From: Phytophthora hibernalis
Taxonomy: Eukaryota; Oomycota; Peronosporomycetes; Peronosporales; Peronosporaceae
Assembly (NCBI GenBank): GCA_012656075.1
Contig: JAAKBF010000042.1
Span: 744,001 to 808,000, forward strand
Direction: 5' to 3'
Length of the DNA stretch: 64,000 nt
Shown here: piece by piece, positions 11,495-23,304 of the stretch
How positions within the stretch are numbered: position 1 is the stretch's first letter
Layout: each line of letters begins with the position of its first letter
Made by a program: the position numbers and the translations under genes
Notes under the pieces: model-generated
The model's input: the letters and a program-made list of their open reading frames with translations, nothing else
What the model was told of the DNA's origin: nothing
Database searches by the model: none

Positions 11495-12836
11495 CTCCCA
11501 CAAAGAGACGCTCAACCGATACTTGCTTCGAATTTACAAAATCTGCTTTGTTGGAACTCTTTGCATCCGTCTTGTAATGATGTATGTGTCTTTTAGTAAG
11601 TATAATTATATATGGTCGTGTGAGAGTACCATATACCAAATGACATCCATTTGACCTTATTGAACCCACTTAATGACACTCTTGCCAACTTAAGCTAACT
11701 TTTCAACAAAGTAGCTTGACAGATTACCTTATTCATCTGTTCTATACTAAATCCCAGAACCTTGTGCTCTCGTATGCAGAACTGAGATGAGGGGACCAAA
11801 ACTTAGTTCGTGTCTGACGGTCTTACCTAAAAACTTATCTCATGGTCTGCAACAAATTAAAGTCTTTTCTTATGATGTGCATGACATTCCCAACACACAA
11901 TGTGCTCATCAATATAATACCAAAAATGGCTTGACAGTTCTTTATATCCATATCGCATAAACTCATTCCATGAGAATTATAGCTTAATTTGCAAAACTGA
12001 GATGAGGGGACCTAATCTTAAATCTTGTCGGACGACCTTACCTGAATCTTTATCTTACCGTATTCCTTCTGTGCATACTAACTGGCACTCATTACTGACA
12101 ACCCAATCAGCCAATCACAAGTAAGGAATTTCTGTACAGTCGTGCCTTATGTACTAAATGACAGATTCAGCGAGGAACAGAAAGCGTACCACACCTCATT
12201 CTTCGATTGGCAGCAATGCCACAGCACCAAGGGCGGCAGCGCCTGGGTGGGAGCGGCCGCAAGAAGCTGAAGCACAGGCGTGCTAGCTTCACGAACCGGC
12301 ACACTTCGGGACCACAGAGGGCTACGCACGCGTTCAAGTTTGCTGCTCCTACACTCTCTACAATTTGCGAGTGGGTCTGCTCAAGCTGGGAGATGCTGTC
12401 TGCTTCTGCCATTATGAATGGGTTTCGACGCGCTCGTATTCTTGCGCCTCTACCTGCAAGAGGGCTTGCAGTCGACGAGTTGGCCTCGCCGCAAGATACT
12501 CCCGTAGCTTTAGAAGAACTCCAACTGATAGATAGTCTAATTAGCGATCTATCGTCTGACAACGAGCTCAGTTTTTCTGACTCGGAGTCCGAGCTGGAAG
12601 GGATCCAGATTTCGGCTTAAGATTTTTCTCATGTCACATATTCCATAGTGAAGGTAACTTTTCTGTTCGGTGGTAGCCACCGTGAAAATCGTGAATATGG
12701 GTGTCGGTAAGCACAGAAGGAATACAGTATGATAAGCAGCTCAAACAAGTCATAGGAAGGTGTTAATTGAATTTATTAACACGATTTGAAGTGCCTAGTT
12801 AACGACGTCGCCAGCGCAACAGAGGGACTGTGTCGC
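11495..12836. other. 3' internal region of the Copia element with direct repeats
   Basis: There is no pol coding here. Two direct copies of a ~75-bp unit (starting near ACTGAGATGAGGGGACC at 11783 and 12000) lie about 220 bp apart with roughly 75-80 percent similarity. A plus-strand frame (12207-12620) is described separately. The length of 1.3 kb between RNase H and the 3' LTR is more than most Copia elements have, which suggests inserted DNA. Confidence 0.45.
12207..12620 (+). pseudogene. possible C-terminal part of a pogo-like (DDE_1) transposase
   Basis: This 137-residue frame has a basic N-terminal part. It is followed by LSTICEWVCSSWEMLSASAI and MNGFRRARIL, which resembles the end of DDE_1/pogo transposases (a Trp, then a short helix, then 'I-x-N-x-F-R-x-A'), and by an acidic tail rich in S, D and E (DSLISDLSSDNELSFSDSES). 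No catalytic residues are present, so at most this is a 3' remnant. It lies opposite in orientation to the surrounding Copia element. Confidence 0.3.
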
Positions 12837-15800
12837 TTAGTTTGCCTGCACATTTTCGCTACTTTTCTCGGCTTCAAGGTTTCTCACACCCATAAGCTCT
12901 CGTAGCTTGCAGAATTGTTCTTGCGGTAGCGGTTTTGTCAACGCATCTGCTATCATATTTTTGGTACTACAGTACGTTATATATATACGCTCTCTTTCAT
13001 ATGCTTCACGAGCATACAAGTGTCTTGTCTCAATACTTTTAGTCGACGAATGACTAGCAGGATTCTTTACTATACTTATGGCTGCTGTATTGTCGCACCA
13101 ACAATTAATTGGCTGTTTCTGTTGCCACCCTAGTTCCTTTAGAAGTAGCCATAACCATTCGCTTTCCTTAACGCCCTCACTTACGGCAACTAGGTCAGCC
13201 TGAGATGTGTGCAAACTCACCATATCTTGTCTACAACTCTTCCAAGAGACACATGCATCAGCGAGTATTGGCACGTAACCTGTAACTGATTTACGGTCCT
13301 CATTAGCATTTGCGAACTCGCATCTGTGTATATGTCATAAACTACCTCTTTGTTAGTTCCTTCATATACTAACCCATACATCGATGTTCTTTTCAGATAC
13401 GTAAGTACTCTCTGTGCAGCTCTCCAATGAGACTTGTTATATCAAGAAATGAATTTACTTAATTCCTTACAACATTTGCAATATCAGGCCTAGTTCCTTT
13501 AACCAGATATATGAGAGCCTACCAGTCCACGGTAGTCATACGGCCGTGTAGCAACATCTTCAGCGCTGAGGTTTGTCTCTTTTTCAATGTAATACTTGCT
13601 GCCTGAGGTGTGGCCACAATTGTGCAGTCCATCATATCAAACTTTTCTAGCAAGTCCAGAATGTACTTATATTGCGATAGACTGAGTTGCTTACGTTATC
13701 TATCCCTTCTGATCTCCATTTTCAACAAACAATGGACCTCACCAAGATCCTTCATTTTAAAAGCGTTCTGAGAACTTTGCCTTAATTTCATTTACAGCTG
13801 AAAGCCTAGAGCCATCAATGGTTAAGTCATCCACATATACACATATTAAGACGACGTCAGTTATTCCATTTACCTCCCGCTTTTTCTTGTACAAACTGTT
13901 TTCCTTTTGCATCGAGAAAACCTAATGACTCCAAAAGGTGTGCAACACCCTGTACCAAATTCGGGGCGCCTGCTTCAGTCCATATAGGCTCTTAATTAGC
14001 TTTCAGACCTTACCATTATGACGTTGTCTAAATCCGAGGTTAAACCATGTATATTTCGTCTAATAGTTCTCCATTTTGAAACGCAGTTGATACATCCATT
14101 TGGTGGATTTGAAAATCCTCTATTGTCGCAATTGCGAGCACTAATCTCAAAGACTCATATCGGGCTACCGGTGAGAATATCTCTCCGTAGTCAATTACAA
14201 ATCGCTGGGTATTCCCCATAAACACTAGTCGGGCTTTAAATCGCTTAACATACGCATCTGCACGATATTTTACATCTAAAACCGAGTGACAGCCTACAGC
14301 CTTGCGTCCTTTGGGTAGATCAACTATCCTATAAGTCTTATTTTCTAAGAGCGCCTGATACTCAATTTCATATGCACCAAACCATGGTTCATAGTATGGT
14401 CCTGCTAATGCCGCCTTTAGTGATGTCGGTATTGGTGTACGATCTCTGCTTACTTTGACCTTTAAAATCGGGTTTATTGTTACCTCATATCCACTAAGTC
14501 TTGGGCTTCGTCGCCTCGTACGCAATGCACGTGGCTTATCGTGGTGTTCCACATAGCTCATATCCTTTTGTGTGTCTATTACCATTTGGGTACATATTGA
14601 CATTTTTACGACATGAGAACACGACGCGTCACTATGACTAACATTCGATTTCTCATCCTCCTCACACTGAGTGACATCAGCTCCCACATCTCCCACGGCC
14701 CCCACACTTGGAGTTGGCGGGTCTTTACACGGGCTATCTTTGCCACTTGTGCACGCTCTAATATATTCCTTCTCTTTAGAGGTTAGCGCATGGTTCCTGT
14801 TTGGAAACGACCTGGCTATCACAACCAACTGACCAACTGTATCAAACTTAACACTTCGAGCTACCAATAATAAATTGTTGACAGTATCTAGCAATCTGTA
14901 GCCCTTGTATTCGTTTGCAAGACCGAGAAACTTGCACTCTAAAGCTTTTGAACTCAATTTCTTATCCTTTCTCTTCGTATTTGGGATATGAGCATAACAT
15001 ACACTGCCCCATATTTCAAGTATATTATCATCCGGCTTTTTACCAGGTAACGCTTCGTAGGGTGAAGTGTTTCCAAGTCTAGAAGGTGGAATTCTATTAA
15101 CCACTTCAACGGCATATTTTATAGCCTCTGGCCATCTGTGTATGGGCATAGCCGCTGTTAGAAGTGAACTCCTTATTGCCTCATTAATGTCTGATGAAAG
15201 CGCTCCGCGCTCCCATTCTCTTCTTGACATTCTACATTTGATTTCTCAAAACTGATACCTTTGACTGTAGAAATGTCCTCATTTTATGATTGAAAAATTC
15301 TGTACCGCCATCACTTCTAATCCGTTTTATTTCATAGAGATGCTTTTTTGTAGTAGCAGTATGAGATTAACCACATGACTGTAAACTTCTTGAGTAGACC
15401 TCATCACAAATAGCCACTTATAAGAAGTTGCATCGTCTACAATTGCTAACGTGTACTGATAACCGTATCCACCATAGTTACCATTAACTTTCATCTTTAC
15501 CATATTGTCCATGTGCAAAGTGTGCAATGGGTGCTTAGATCGGGTCCCTATTTTATTTCTATAAGACATGCGTGTCGAGTCAGCAACGTCGCAAGTCGCA
15601 CAGGAGAAATAAAATTCTTTTAGCTCATTCTGGGGTATATGAGAAATTCATTCAACTAACTTATGACCAAATATTGCTATTAGTATGGCTCTGTGGACGT
15701 GACCAAGTCTAAGATGCCATTTTTGCATCAACGCAACTTTTTGTGCCCATGTAAAGCTCTTACTTACGGTTTGCACCTTAATCTGCCGGGGAAGATAATA

Positions 15801-16530
15801 TACTGCCCCCTTTTGCACCGCAGCAAATAATAGATGTCCTTTCTTATTGAAGAAATATAAATACTCCCCATACTGAGATTGAATGGGATTATACCCTTGT
15901 TTAGCAAGATGGCAAGCACTAATTAAATTACTCCCACATTCCTTGTCAAACGCAATGTTCCTTATCCTTAGACCGATGTACTTATTGAAAGGACTCGCAA
16001 CATGCATTTGTATAGAGCCAGTTAGAGCGGTTTCTGATGTGCTACCGTTACCATACTCAAACCTATGAGTGGAACCTTTGTGTGGCGATTCGAACCAGCC
16101 TTTGTCTGGGCCTTTTCCAAATCCAGCTCCTGTATCAAAACTCCACAGATCATCCGTAACTGTAAGTCGACGTAACCAATTCAAATATGCACCATATCGT
16201 TTACGTAATATTTCACCAAAGCTCTTCAAACAGCCTCCGTTGCCATCTTCCGACTCCTCTTTCTCCCAACCTGAAAAGCTGAACTCCTCCTCCATCTCGA
16301 CATCCGTTGGCGGTTCACGCGTCCTTTGTTTCTTGGTAGCGCGCTGCACCGTAGCAATTTTCTTTGGGTTGCTAGGCGCTCGCTTGGATGTTTGGGCATC
16401 CATGTTCGTATGGAAGAGCGGCCCACCGTCACAGTTTGGGTCGCGGTCAGCCTTCATGCGCTCGCATTGAACCTTTTGGTGCCCTTTCTTGAAGCAGTAG
16501 AAGCACCCTTGGTCCTGAACGCCGCTGCTT
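12837..16530 (-). pseudogene. Copia pol (gag-pre-integrase, integrase, RT, RNase H), broken
   Basis: In order on the minus strand: the CCHC knuckle CFYCFKKGHQKVQC (about 16500-16459); protease/gag-pre-integrase region with WHLRLGHVHRAIL (to 15648); integrase core with LAIVDDATSY (15569-15327) and, in another frame, IRSDGGTEFF near 15300; then WPEAIKYAVEVVNRIPPSRL and the N-terminal RT part ending MDVSTAFQNGELLDEIYM (15230-14040). The RT box CVYVDDLT lies near 13825-13850. RNase H (13274-12837) has SWKSCRQDMVSLHTSQAD, CDNTAAISIVKNPASHS and IADALTKPLP. Frameshifts or stops occur at about 15620, 15320, 15240, 14040 and 13280. All domains are present, so the element decayed by small lesions rather than large deletions. 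Confidence 0.85.
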
Positions 16531-17306
16531 TCGTCTTGCTAAGAGTCTTAACCACGCGCCGCACGGTCACGTTAGACGTTGTTGATGCGCGTCACCGATG
16601 TCGCATCACCAGACCCGGTGATCATCTTCTTGGACCTCCACATTTTCTGCGCTGAAAGCATCCTCCGAAAACTCAATCGACGACGCCCAGATTTCACTTG
16701 GAAGTTGCGCCAAAACTTGCACGCACATCATCGTCTTCGTTATCATCTCCTTTCCGACGAGCTTCTTCGACTAACGATTCATCTCATTCCGCGCTTGGTT
16801 GAGCAGTGAGAACAGAGTCATGGTGTCTTTCCCATTCGAGATTAGAATCCGATTCCAGCGGTTTGTCAGGGACACCAATCTTCCAGCATCACCGAGTGCA
16901 AACTTGAGCTCGAGATGTTGCCAAATAAGGCACACCTCCAGGTTTCTCACATCGTCTGGCAAGGACGACAGGAACGAGTTCGGGAGAGTCGAATTGAGGA
17001 CGTGACGCATTGCTACATCCGCCTTGCCCCATACCATGATCTCCCCGTGCAATCCCAATTGCTCATCAGGAGGAGCTGCCTTCACGTCTAAATCCGTCAG
17101 ACGTGGCGGCATTGACTCAGGAAGTCACGCATGCCAACCTTCGGCTCCGATTGACCGGTTTCGAGAAGCCGATTCTCTACGGCCAGGTCCAACTGGGCCA
17201 CGTGGGTGAGCAGCTTGTCGATCTAAGTAGCATACTCAATTTGTCGGCCTGAGAACTTTTCAAGGCCGACGTACACGGTCTTCTCTTGCTTGGTCAAGAC
17301 ACTCAT
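16500..17306 (-). pseudogene. Copia gag, broken
   Basis: The likely start is ATG at 17306 (MSVLTKQEKTVYVGLEKFSG). It stops after about 27 codons and resumes in other frames: MRDFLSQCRHV near 17110, then 17112-16771 with LPNSFLSSLPDDVRNLEVCL and LTNRWNRILISNGKDTMTLF, typical of the gag (UBN2-like) region that packages element RNA. The product would form the particle; the CCHC knuckle follows downstream. Several frameshifts make it non-functional. Confidence 0.7.
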
Positions 17307-17341
17307 CCGAAGTATCTGAAATGTAGTTGTCTTGGCCGTTG

Positions 17342-17864
17342 TGGTGTGTTTATTAACCGCCAGACGGGGCGGCTAATTCAAAAGTGAGTGCCGTCCCCAG
17401 CTCTTCATTCGGATGGGTTCTCTTTTCCAAAGTTGGCCTTGGCTGCCACTCAATAGTATCTCTTAACCCTATTGCGGTTGGTACCCTAAAACCTGCAATA
17501 TGCTTGGTTTTACAAAAAGTAACGAATCATAATGACAGGATTTTATTTTTGACCAATCGTACCATTTGCGGTAAATCAAGCAATATGCTTGGTTTAACTA
17601 CAATGATTGCAATAATTATTGTAAAACCACGCAAAATGATAATATTATGTTGCGGGGTGCGGACTAAAACCCAAGCATTTATGCATGTTTAACATTTTAC
17701 TATGGAAATGAGGTATAAAAACTTCAAGTATAATGTTGGCCGCAATAAGGTTAAGCCCAGTATACTTATACTAATATCAAGCTCTAACCATTTGCATCTG
17801 TTGCTAATTGGATTAGAAATAGGATCTGTTTACCACAAGGAGGTACTTACCCTAAAGTACAACA
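17342..17864 (-). repeat. Copia 5' LTR, interrupted by a MITE
   Basis: This is the same LTR as 11263-11494 plus a 284-bp MITE and one duplicated TTAA. It ends TACAACA at 17864 and is followed by the TSD TGTAT. Outside the MITE the two LTRs differ at a number of scattered positions, consistent with an old insertion. Confidence 0.88.
17467..17750. mobile_element. piggyBac-type MITE in Copia LTR
   Basis: The ends are CCCTATTGCGG and CCGCAATAAGG, an 11-bp inverted repeat with one mismatch. The element is flanked by TTAA on both sides (17463-17466 and 17751-17754). The other LTR of the same Copia element has a single TTAA at the matching place (11383-11386), which proves a 284-bp insertion with TTAA duplication. 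A second copy is at 1-212. It contains no gene and would need a transposase in trans. Confidence 0.92.
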
Positions 17865-17974
17865 TGTATTGACTAGCTAGGTGGTGGCCCAGGCAGGCTT
17901 AGCGACGTACAACAAGTTGGTTACTATCATCTCTCTCGTAATCCTGCTGCGCCGCTCAGCAGTTTATGAACTTT

Positions 17975-18017
17975 CTACTAATCCGACTGAGGACGCAGTC
18001 CTCAGTCGGATTAGTAG
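17975..18017. repeat. perfect 20-bp hairpin, 3-nt loop
   Basis: CTACTAATCCGACTGAGGAC and its exact reverse complement are separated by GCA. The flanking sequence is not palindromic, so the symmetry is abrupt. It lies about 110 bp outside the Copia element. Confidence 0.85.
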
Positions 18018-19090
18018 CTTCGTCGCCGTTGTGCTCCACGACATGTCCTGTGCGATGTTGCTACCAATCCGCAAACCCAAATACAAACTTCTGTCCCATA
18101 ATAACCTTTTTCGTAATCCGGCTCTAAATTAGCGATATTAGACCAAAACAATGGTAGAGCATTGTCAATGCTTTGCGATTCTCATCGTAATAGCACAATC
18201 TATGAAACCTCTCGCCTGACTGAAGAATTGCAGTCTTACAAACGAGGTTTTATTCAGCGTTATGATCATGATTGCTATTTCTGCCCTAACCTAAGTGCGA
18301 TTTCATCCTATCATGACCACGTTACTGTCCGCTGCCATTCATTTAGCTGGTCAAATTTTAGCCAATAAAATTCATGAACCATTTTGTGTGGCGAACAAAA
18401 ACCAAATTCGTATAAATTGGCCGGACAGAGAAGTTCACGCTTCTTTCGGTAGTCGGTACGGCAACCCTGCCGGCAATATCGTCTTTGGGTCCGAGCCCAT
18501 CGGACGTAAAGCGATTACAGTTGTGTTTTCAGCATTGCTTAGCAGACCTGACGCATATCCAAATGTGTTATCTTGGAATCAAGAGGCGATCAAAACCGAG
18601 CGATTTGAGAGCTTGGTTGCCGGGTCACGTAGAAGCGTTGAGACCTTTCTTCGCCTTTCTTCCTTATCCCGAGTGCGAAGCTAAATCCTGGTCGAAATGA
18701 GGACTACACTGAGCCAGTGGGAGACCCAACCTCGGCAGAACAAGTGAACTCCTTTTGTGCGGAATGGTTGACCCCATGTTTCGACAGCACACAGCATGGC
18801 AAAAAGTTATGTTTATGGCGCGCACAGCCCGATCGACTTACGAGGATAGAGTGGAGAGTGTTGCATGTCTTGCCATACACAGTTAGCAGATGGTCGCAAA
18901 CACCCATGGGCAGGGAAACGAGAGGGGTGAGATACGTGGTATGAGCAATTCCCCTGCCTGAAGACATTGTCTCACGGAGTTGTCGGCTGTTCAGACTGGA
19001 GCAGTTCGACTTTGGCGCATTTGGAACATGCGTGGGGAGAGGACGTAGACGTTAGAGTGGTATCATATCACGAAGCCAACCGGAACTAAG
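18018..19090 (+). other. unrecognised sequence, possible LINE 5' region
   Basis: A plus-strand frame at 18295-18684 (with INWPDREVHASFGSRYGNPA) and another at 18717-18944 look mildly protein-like but match no family I know. They precede the LINE endonuclease fragment on the same strand and could be its 5' region or ORF1. Confidence 0.2.
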
Positions 19091-19094
19091 GGCA

Positions 19095-20195
19095 GTGCAA
19101 CGCCCTGCAAAGCTGCTCAGGATTGGCGAACTAAGCAGAAATGACGACCGGACTTCAGTGAAGGTCAGCCGAACTTTGAAAATGAGGGTGAAAAAGAGGA
19201 GGCCACGGAGGGAGAATGGTATGCAGCGACAAGCACAGGAGGGAGAGAACGATCGTACCGTGCATGACAGATCCGCGTCAACATGGACTGACGGAATTCT
19301 ACGAAATTGAGATAGAGGAGGATGCCATACGAAGGGTCAGAAGACCGTTCCAATGTGAAAAGATGAAGAATGTGAAAAAGAGGGAACAACGAGAGAGGGA
19401 CGAAGAGAAGGCGCAACAAGCCAAGATATTGCATGAAGACCAGACATCCGGCTTCATAACACAAAACGTTAATGGATTCAGAGTCACCGAAGCGGCGAGA
19501 AACACGTGGTTCCAAGCGTTTGGCGAAACAGACTCACACGCACGATGAGACGTGATCTGCGTGCAGGAAACACGTGTCGAAACAGAGGAAGGGATGAGAT
19601 ATCTACAGCTCTTTGCAGGACGGTGGGGCTTTAGAACAGGACCGGAGCCGACAAAGCACTCTTTCTGAGCGCCATCGTGCAAGCGCAAAGCAGGAGTAGC
19701 CATACTGATCGATCCATATGGATCATTCAAAAACGCGAAGGCCTGGCGGAAAGGCTTGTGGAGTCCACACTTCTTGGCGGTGCGGGTTGTACTAGACGGA
19801 AAATCAGTAACAGTGTGCAATATGTATGCCTCACATTTGTAAGCGGCGAAGGGAATGGTTTACAGCAGATTGAAGAAGATTGAATTTGAACCACCATCGT
19901 GCAAGCGCAAAAGCAGGAGTAGCCATACTGATCGATCCATATGGATCATTCAAAAACGCGAAGGCCTGGCGGAAAGGCTTGTGGAGTCCACACTTCTTGG
20001 CGGTGCGGGTTGTACTAGACGGAAAATCAGTAACAGTGTGCAACATGTATGCCTCACATTTGTAAGCGGCGAAGGGAATGGTTTTACAGCAGATTGCAGA
20101 AGATTGAATTTGAAAAGGGGGTCTTTTGCTAGTTGGTGGAGTCTACAATTGTACGCTCGAAGATCAAGCCGATCCAAATGCGTCACCTTATGAAC
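19095..20195 (+). pseudogene. L1-type non-LTR retrotransposon ORF2 fragment (endonuclease domain)
   Basis: The endonuclease/exonuclease/phosphatase fold of LINE ORF2 proteins nicks target DNA. Motifs in order: a basic lead (19200-19440); TQNVNGFRV (motif with the catalytic Asn); after one stop (TGA at 19546) DVICVQETRV with the metal-binding Glu; GVAILIDPYGSF; SVTVCNMYA; and near 20130-20190 GGVYNCTLEDQADPN, where the usual G-D-F-N has Val-Tyr in place of Asp-Phe. A 222-bp tandem duplication interrupts the domain. No reverse transcriptase follows, so this is a truncated dead copy. Confidence 0.7.
19672..20114 (+). repeat. 222-bp tandem duplication inside the LINE fragment
   Basis: Unit 1 starts CCATCGTGCAAGCGCAAAG at 19672 and unit 2 starts at 19894. 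Both end in GATTGAATTTGAA. They differ by a few single bases (for example one extra A in the CGCAAAAGC run of unit 2). Only unit 2 leads into the downstream endonuclease motif. Confidence 0.9.
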
Positions 20196-20199
20196 GGCA

Positions 20200-20635
20200 C
20201 CCACCATAGTTAAAGATGAGCTTTGAAAACGACAGCAAAATACGTCATATTTAATTAGGAGGTTGTGATTGAACAAAATTTCTATCTGGGCGATTAAATT
20301 TTGTGTACACCAATCCAAAGAAAAACCGTAATGTACGTAATACAACCCAAAAAGTGGAAAAACACTGCAAATGTATCTCCATTACAGGAATGTGGTGATT
20401 TGTCGGTCGTTGCCTAATTGAGTCCGCTAGCACATGTACTTCACTTTTAGTATTAAAGTCAAATATTCAAATTATTAAAAGTCCCATTTTTGTATTAACG
20501 TTAGTACTACTATTTATTTTGATCAATGACCAAGGTCTTGTTAGTATTAGTACTGTACTATACTCGTGGTATCTCTGCCATTACTACTTCCTCTAATACT
20601 ATGCGCTTTTGAATTGTGATTTGTGACTTTAAAGG
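20200..20635. other. AT-rich intergenic stretch upstream of copy A
   Basis: No coding frame or repeat that I can support. It is AT-rich and ends in the conserved promoter-proximal block shared with copies B and C. Confidence 0.5.
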
Positions 20636-20654
20636 CGTTACAAAAAATGTAACG
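20636..20654. promoter_or_regulatory. conserved inverted repeat CGTTACA-N5-TGTAACG upstream of copy A
   Basis: The palindrome lies 424 bp upstream of the ATG of copy A. The same 7+5+7 arrangement is found upstream of B (31662-31680) and C (38109-38127), with a different 5-nt centre each time (AAAAA, CATTA, AATTA in gene orientation). A role as a binding site is inferred only from this conservation within duplicated DNA. Confidence 0.35.
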
Positions 20655-21077
20655 GCCCCATTCCTTACTAAAATATAAAAAAGGTGGAAGAGAACAAAAA
20701 TAAAAGGTGGAAGATCGTAGGCATATTATTTGGAAGCGCCCAAGGTTGACCCACCTACCCCCGTCCATTTACATGTACTGTTCATGCAGGTCGCCTTTAC
20801 TGTGCGTAGGTCGGTATCGACTTGATGGCGTTGCGGGATGGTCGTGCAGCTATCGGTTGTCGTCTGCGCCAGCGTCGGCGACCCGCCAAGGCGTCACCAG
20901 TTTCATGAAAGTCTCAAGCGAATCCAAACGCTATGAAACCCATCGAAGGGGTCCTCTTCCTCCTGGAGTTGTGACCTTTCCTGCCACCCCGAGCCAACTT
21001 TTGGCACGGCAGTCGAACTCATTCCCCAATTTCCTCTTTGACGACGACATCGACCTTCCCTTTCAAGTGACCGATCG

Positions 21078-23304
21078 ATGACTTCAAGAAAACCTGCTGT
21101 GGCTGCGGCTCTGGCTGGCATCATCGCCGCCGGACTCGCGTCCGCTGACGTCTCGATCTCGGTGGCGTACGACGCAACCTACTCTCTGCCAGAGTCTCGT
21201 GGCTTGACCTGCTCTGGTTCAGGAGCGAGGCCTGAAGGTGCGGCCTGTCCGAAGGCTGGCGACGTCGCCACGGCCGACTGTCAACCGTACCTCCTGTCTT
21301 ACAACGGCGGTGGGTGTGTCGCCCCAGTTGATGCCCAGTGCGTCATCGTCAATGGCAACACGTGGGGCTGTGAGTTCCCAAGACAGGCTACACTTCAGCC
21401 ACTGAGGCTGAGGCCATCGCAGCGTACGACACCCCTCTTGCTGTCAAATGTGAGATCGCTGCCGATGAAGAAGGCGCTCATACTGGTGCCACAACGACCA
21501 CTACGACTGAAGCTGGCAAGACATCACTACGTACCGGCACTACCGAGACGACTGGAGGTGGTAAGTCCACTGGCGACTACGGTTCCTCCACGACGACTCA
21601 AGGTACCGCACCACAACGACCACGGGAGACTACGGCACCACGGAGTCTACTGGCAATTACGGCAGTACTGGGACCACGGGCGACTACGGGACTACGGAGT
21701 CTACTGGAGGTGGTAAGACCACTGGCAATTACGGCTCCTCCGAGACGACACACGGTACCGGCGCCCCAACAACCACGGGCGACTACGGCACTACTGAATC
21801 CACTGGTGACTATGGCACTACGGAGACTACTGGAAGTGGCAAGAACACCGGCAATTACGGCGCCACTGAGACCGGAGGCTACGGCACCACGGATACCACT
21901 GGCAATTACGGCAGTACTGGGACCACTGGAGGCTACGGCACGACAGAGACTGCTGGAGGTAGTAAGACCACTGGACATTACGGCACCACGGAGGGTACTG
22001 GTGGCTACGGAACCACGGAGACTACAAGCGGCGGCTACGGAACCACGGAGACAACTGGAGGAGGCAACTACGGCTCCACAGTGGGCGCTACCCTGTATCC
22101 CACTCATGACACTACGGAGCCGTGCGATTCAGAGGCGTCTTCGCAGGAGACAGGCACTTACACGACTACGGCTCCTGGCAGTTACGAGACTACAGCCCCA
22201 GGCGCTTACGGGACGACGGCCCCAGGCACTTATGAGACTACGAAGCCGTGCGATTCTGACTCGACTTCGGCCTCAGGCAGTGACGCGACTTCGGCCTCAG
22301 GCGTTGTTGACTCGGCTTCGGCTTCAGGCACGGACTCAACTTCGGCCTCAGGCGTTGTTGACTCGGCTTCGGCCTCAGCCTCGACTTCGGCCTCAGGCGT
22401 GGTTGACTCGACGTCGGCCTCAGGCGTGGTTGACTCGACGTCGGCCTCAGGTGTTGTTGACTCTGCTTCGGCGTCGGGCGTTGTTGACTCGACCTCGGCC
22501 TCAGGCGTGGTTGACTCGACGTCGGCCTCAGGATCGACTTCGGCTTCAGGCGTCGTTGACTCGACTTCGGCCTCAGGCGTTGTTGACTCAACTTCGGCCT
22601 CAGGGGTTGTTGACTCGGCTTCCGCGTCAGGCATTGATGATACTACGGCGCCTGTAATCGATATAACGCTGCCTGCGGTCGATGTCACGCTTCCTGCGGT
22701 TGATGTCACGCTTCCTGCGGTCGATGTTACTCTGCCCGCTGTCGATATTACTCTGCCCGCTGTCGATGTTACGCTGCCTGCAGTCGATGTTACTCTGCCC
22801 GCTGTCGATGTCACGTTGGGTCCTGGTGGAGTGGATGTCACGGTGGGTCCTATCGGTGTCGATCTCACGGTGGGTCCTGTCGGTGTGGATGTCACTGTGG
22901 CTCCTATCGGTGTCGATGTCACGCTGGGTCCTGGCGGTGTGGGTGTCACGGTGGCCCCGATCGGTGTCGATGCCACGGTGGGTCCTATCGGTGTGGATGT
23001 CACGGTGGCTCCTATCGGTGTGGATGTCACGCTGGGTCCTGGCGGTGTGGGTGTCACGGTGGCCCCTATCGGTGTGGATGCCTCGGTGGGTCCTATCGCT
23101 GTGGATGTCACGGTGCCCGCTATCGATATCACGTTGCTGCCCACGTTGCTGCCCACGGTGCCGGTCACGGCGCCTATTACCGATGCCACGGTGCCTGTTA
23201 CTGATGCCACAGTGCCTGTCACGGTGCCGGTCACGGTGCCGACCACACTAGGAGAAACAATAGGAGGGCTAACGGGAGGTTTGTTGGGTGGTTTGACGGT
23301 TTAA
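21078..23304 (+). CDS. secreted mucin-like repeat protein, copy A (two apparent 1-nt deletions)
   Basis: The likely product is a secreted or wall-associated Thr/Ser-rich glycoprotein. The start at 21078 gives a signal peptide (MTSRKPAVAAALAGIIAAGL). Next comes a cysteine module (about residues 25-110) with CPKAGDVATADC, LLSYNGGGCVAPVDAQC and WGCEF. Long low-complexity blocks follow: T-G-Y-rich 'TTGDYGTTES' repeats, 'TTAPGSYETTAPG', 'SASGVVDSTS' repeats, 'VDVTLPA' repeats and 'GVDVTVGPIG' repeats, ending in a Gly/Leu-rich tail (GGLTGGLLGGLTV). Relative to copy B, one C is missing in the CCCC run near 21380 and one G in the GG near 21607. These two losses restore the original frame only from about 21608 onward. 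They could be errors or true lesions. I recognise no named family. Confidence 0.7.

Larger units (their letters stand above)
11258..17869 (-). mobile_element. Copia LTR retrotransposon, complete but decayed
   Basis: Both LTRs, the internal gag-pol and the target-site duplication can be read. TGTAT occurs at 11258-11262, just outside the left LTR, and again at 17865-17869, just outside the right LTR. On the minus strand the order is 5' LTR, gag (with CCHC knuckle), gag-pre-integrase, integrase, reverse transcriptase, RNase H, then a 1.3-kb 3' region, a polypurine tract (TTTGTGGGAG, ending at 11495) and the 3' LTR starting TGTTG. This is the Copia order (integrase before RT). Frameshifts and stops disable both gag and pol. 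A MITE has inserted in one LTR and foreign sequence may lie in the 3' region. Confidence 0.9.
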
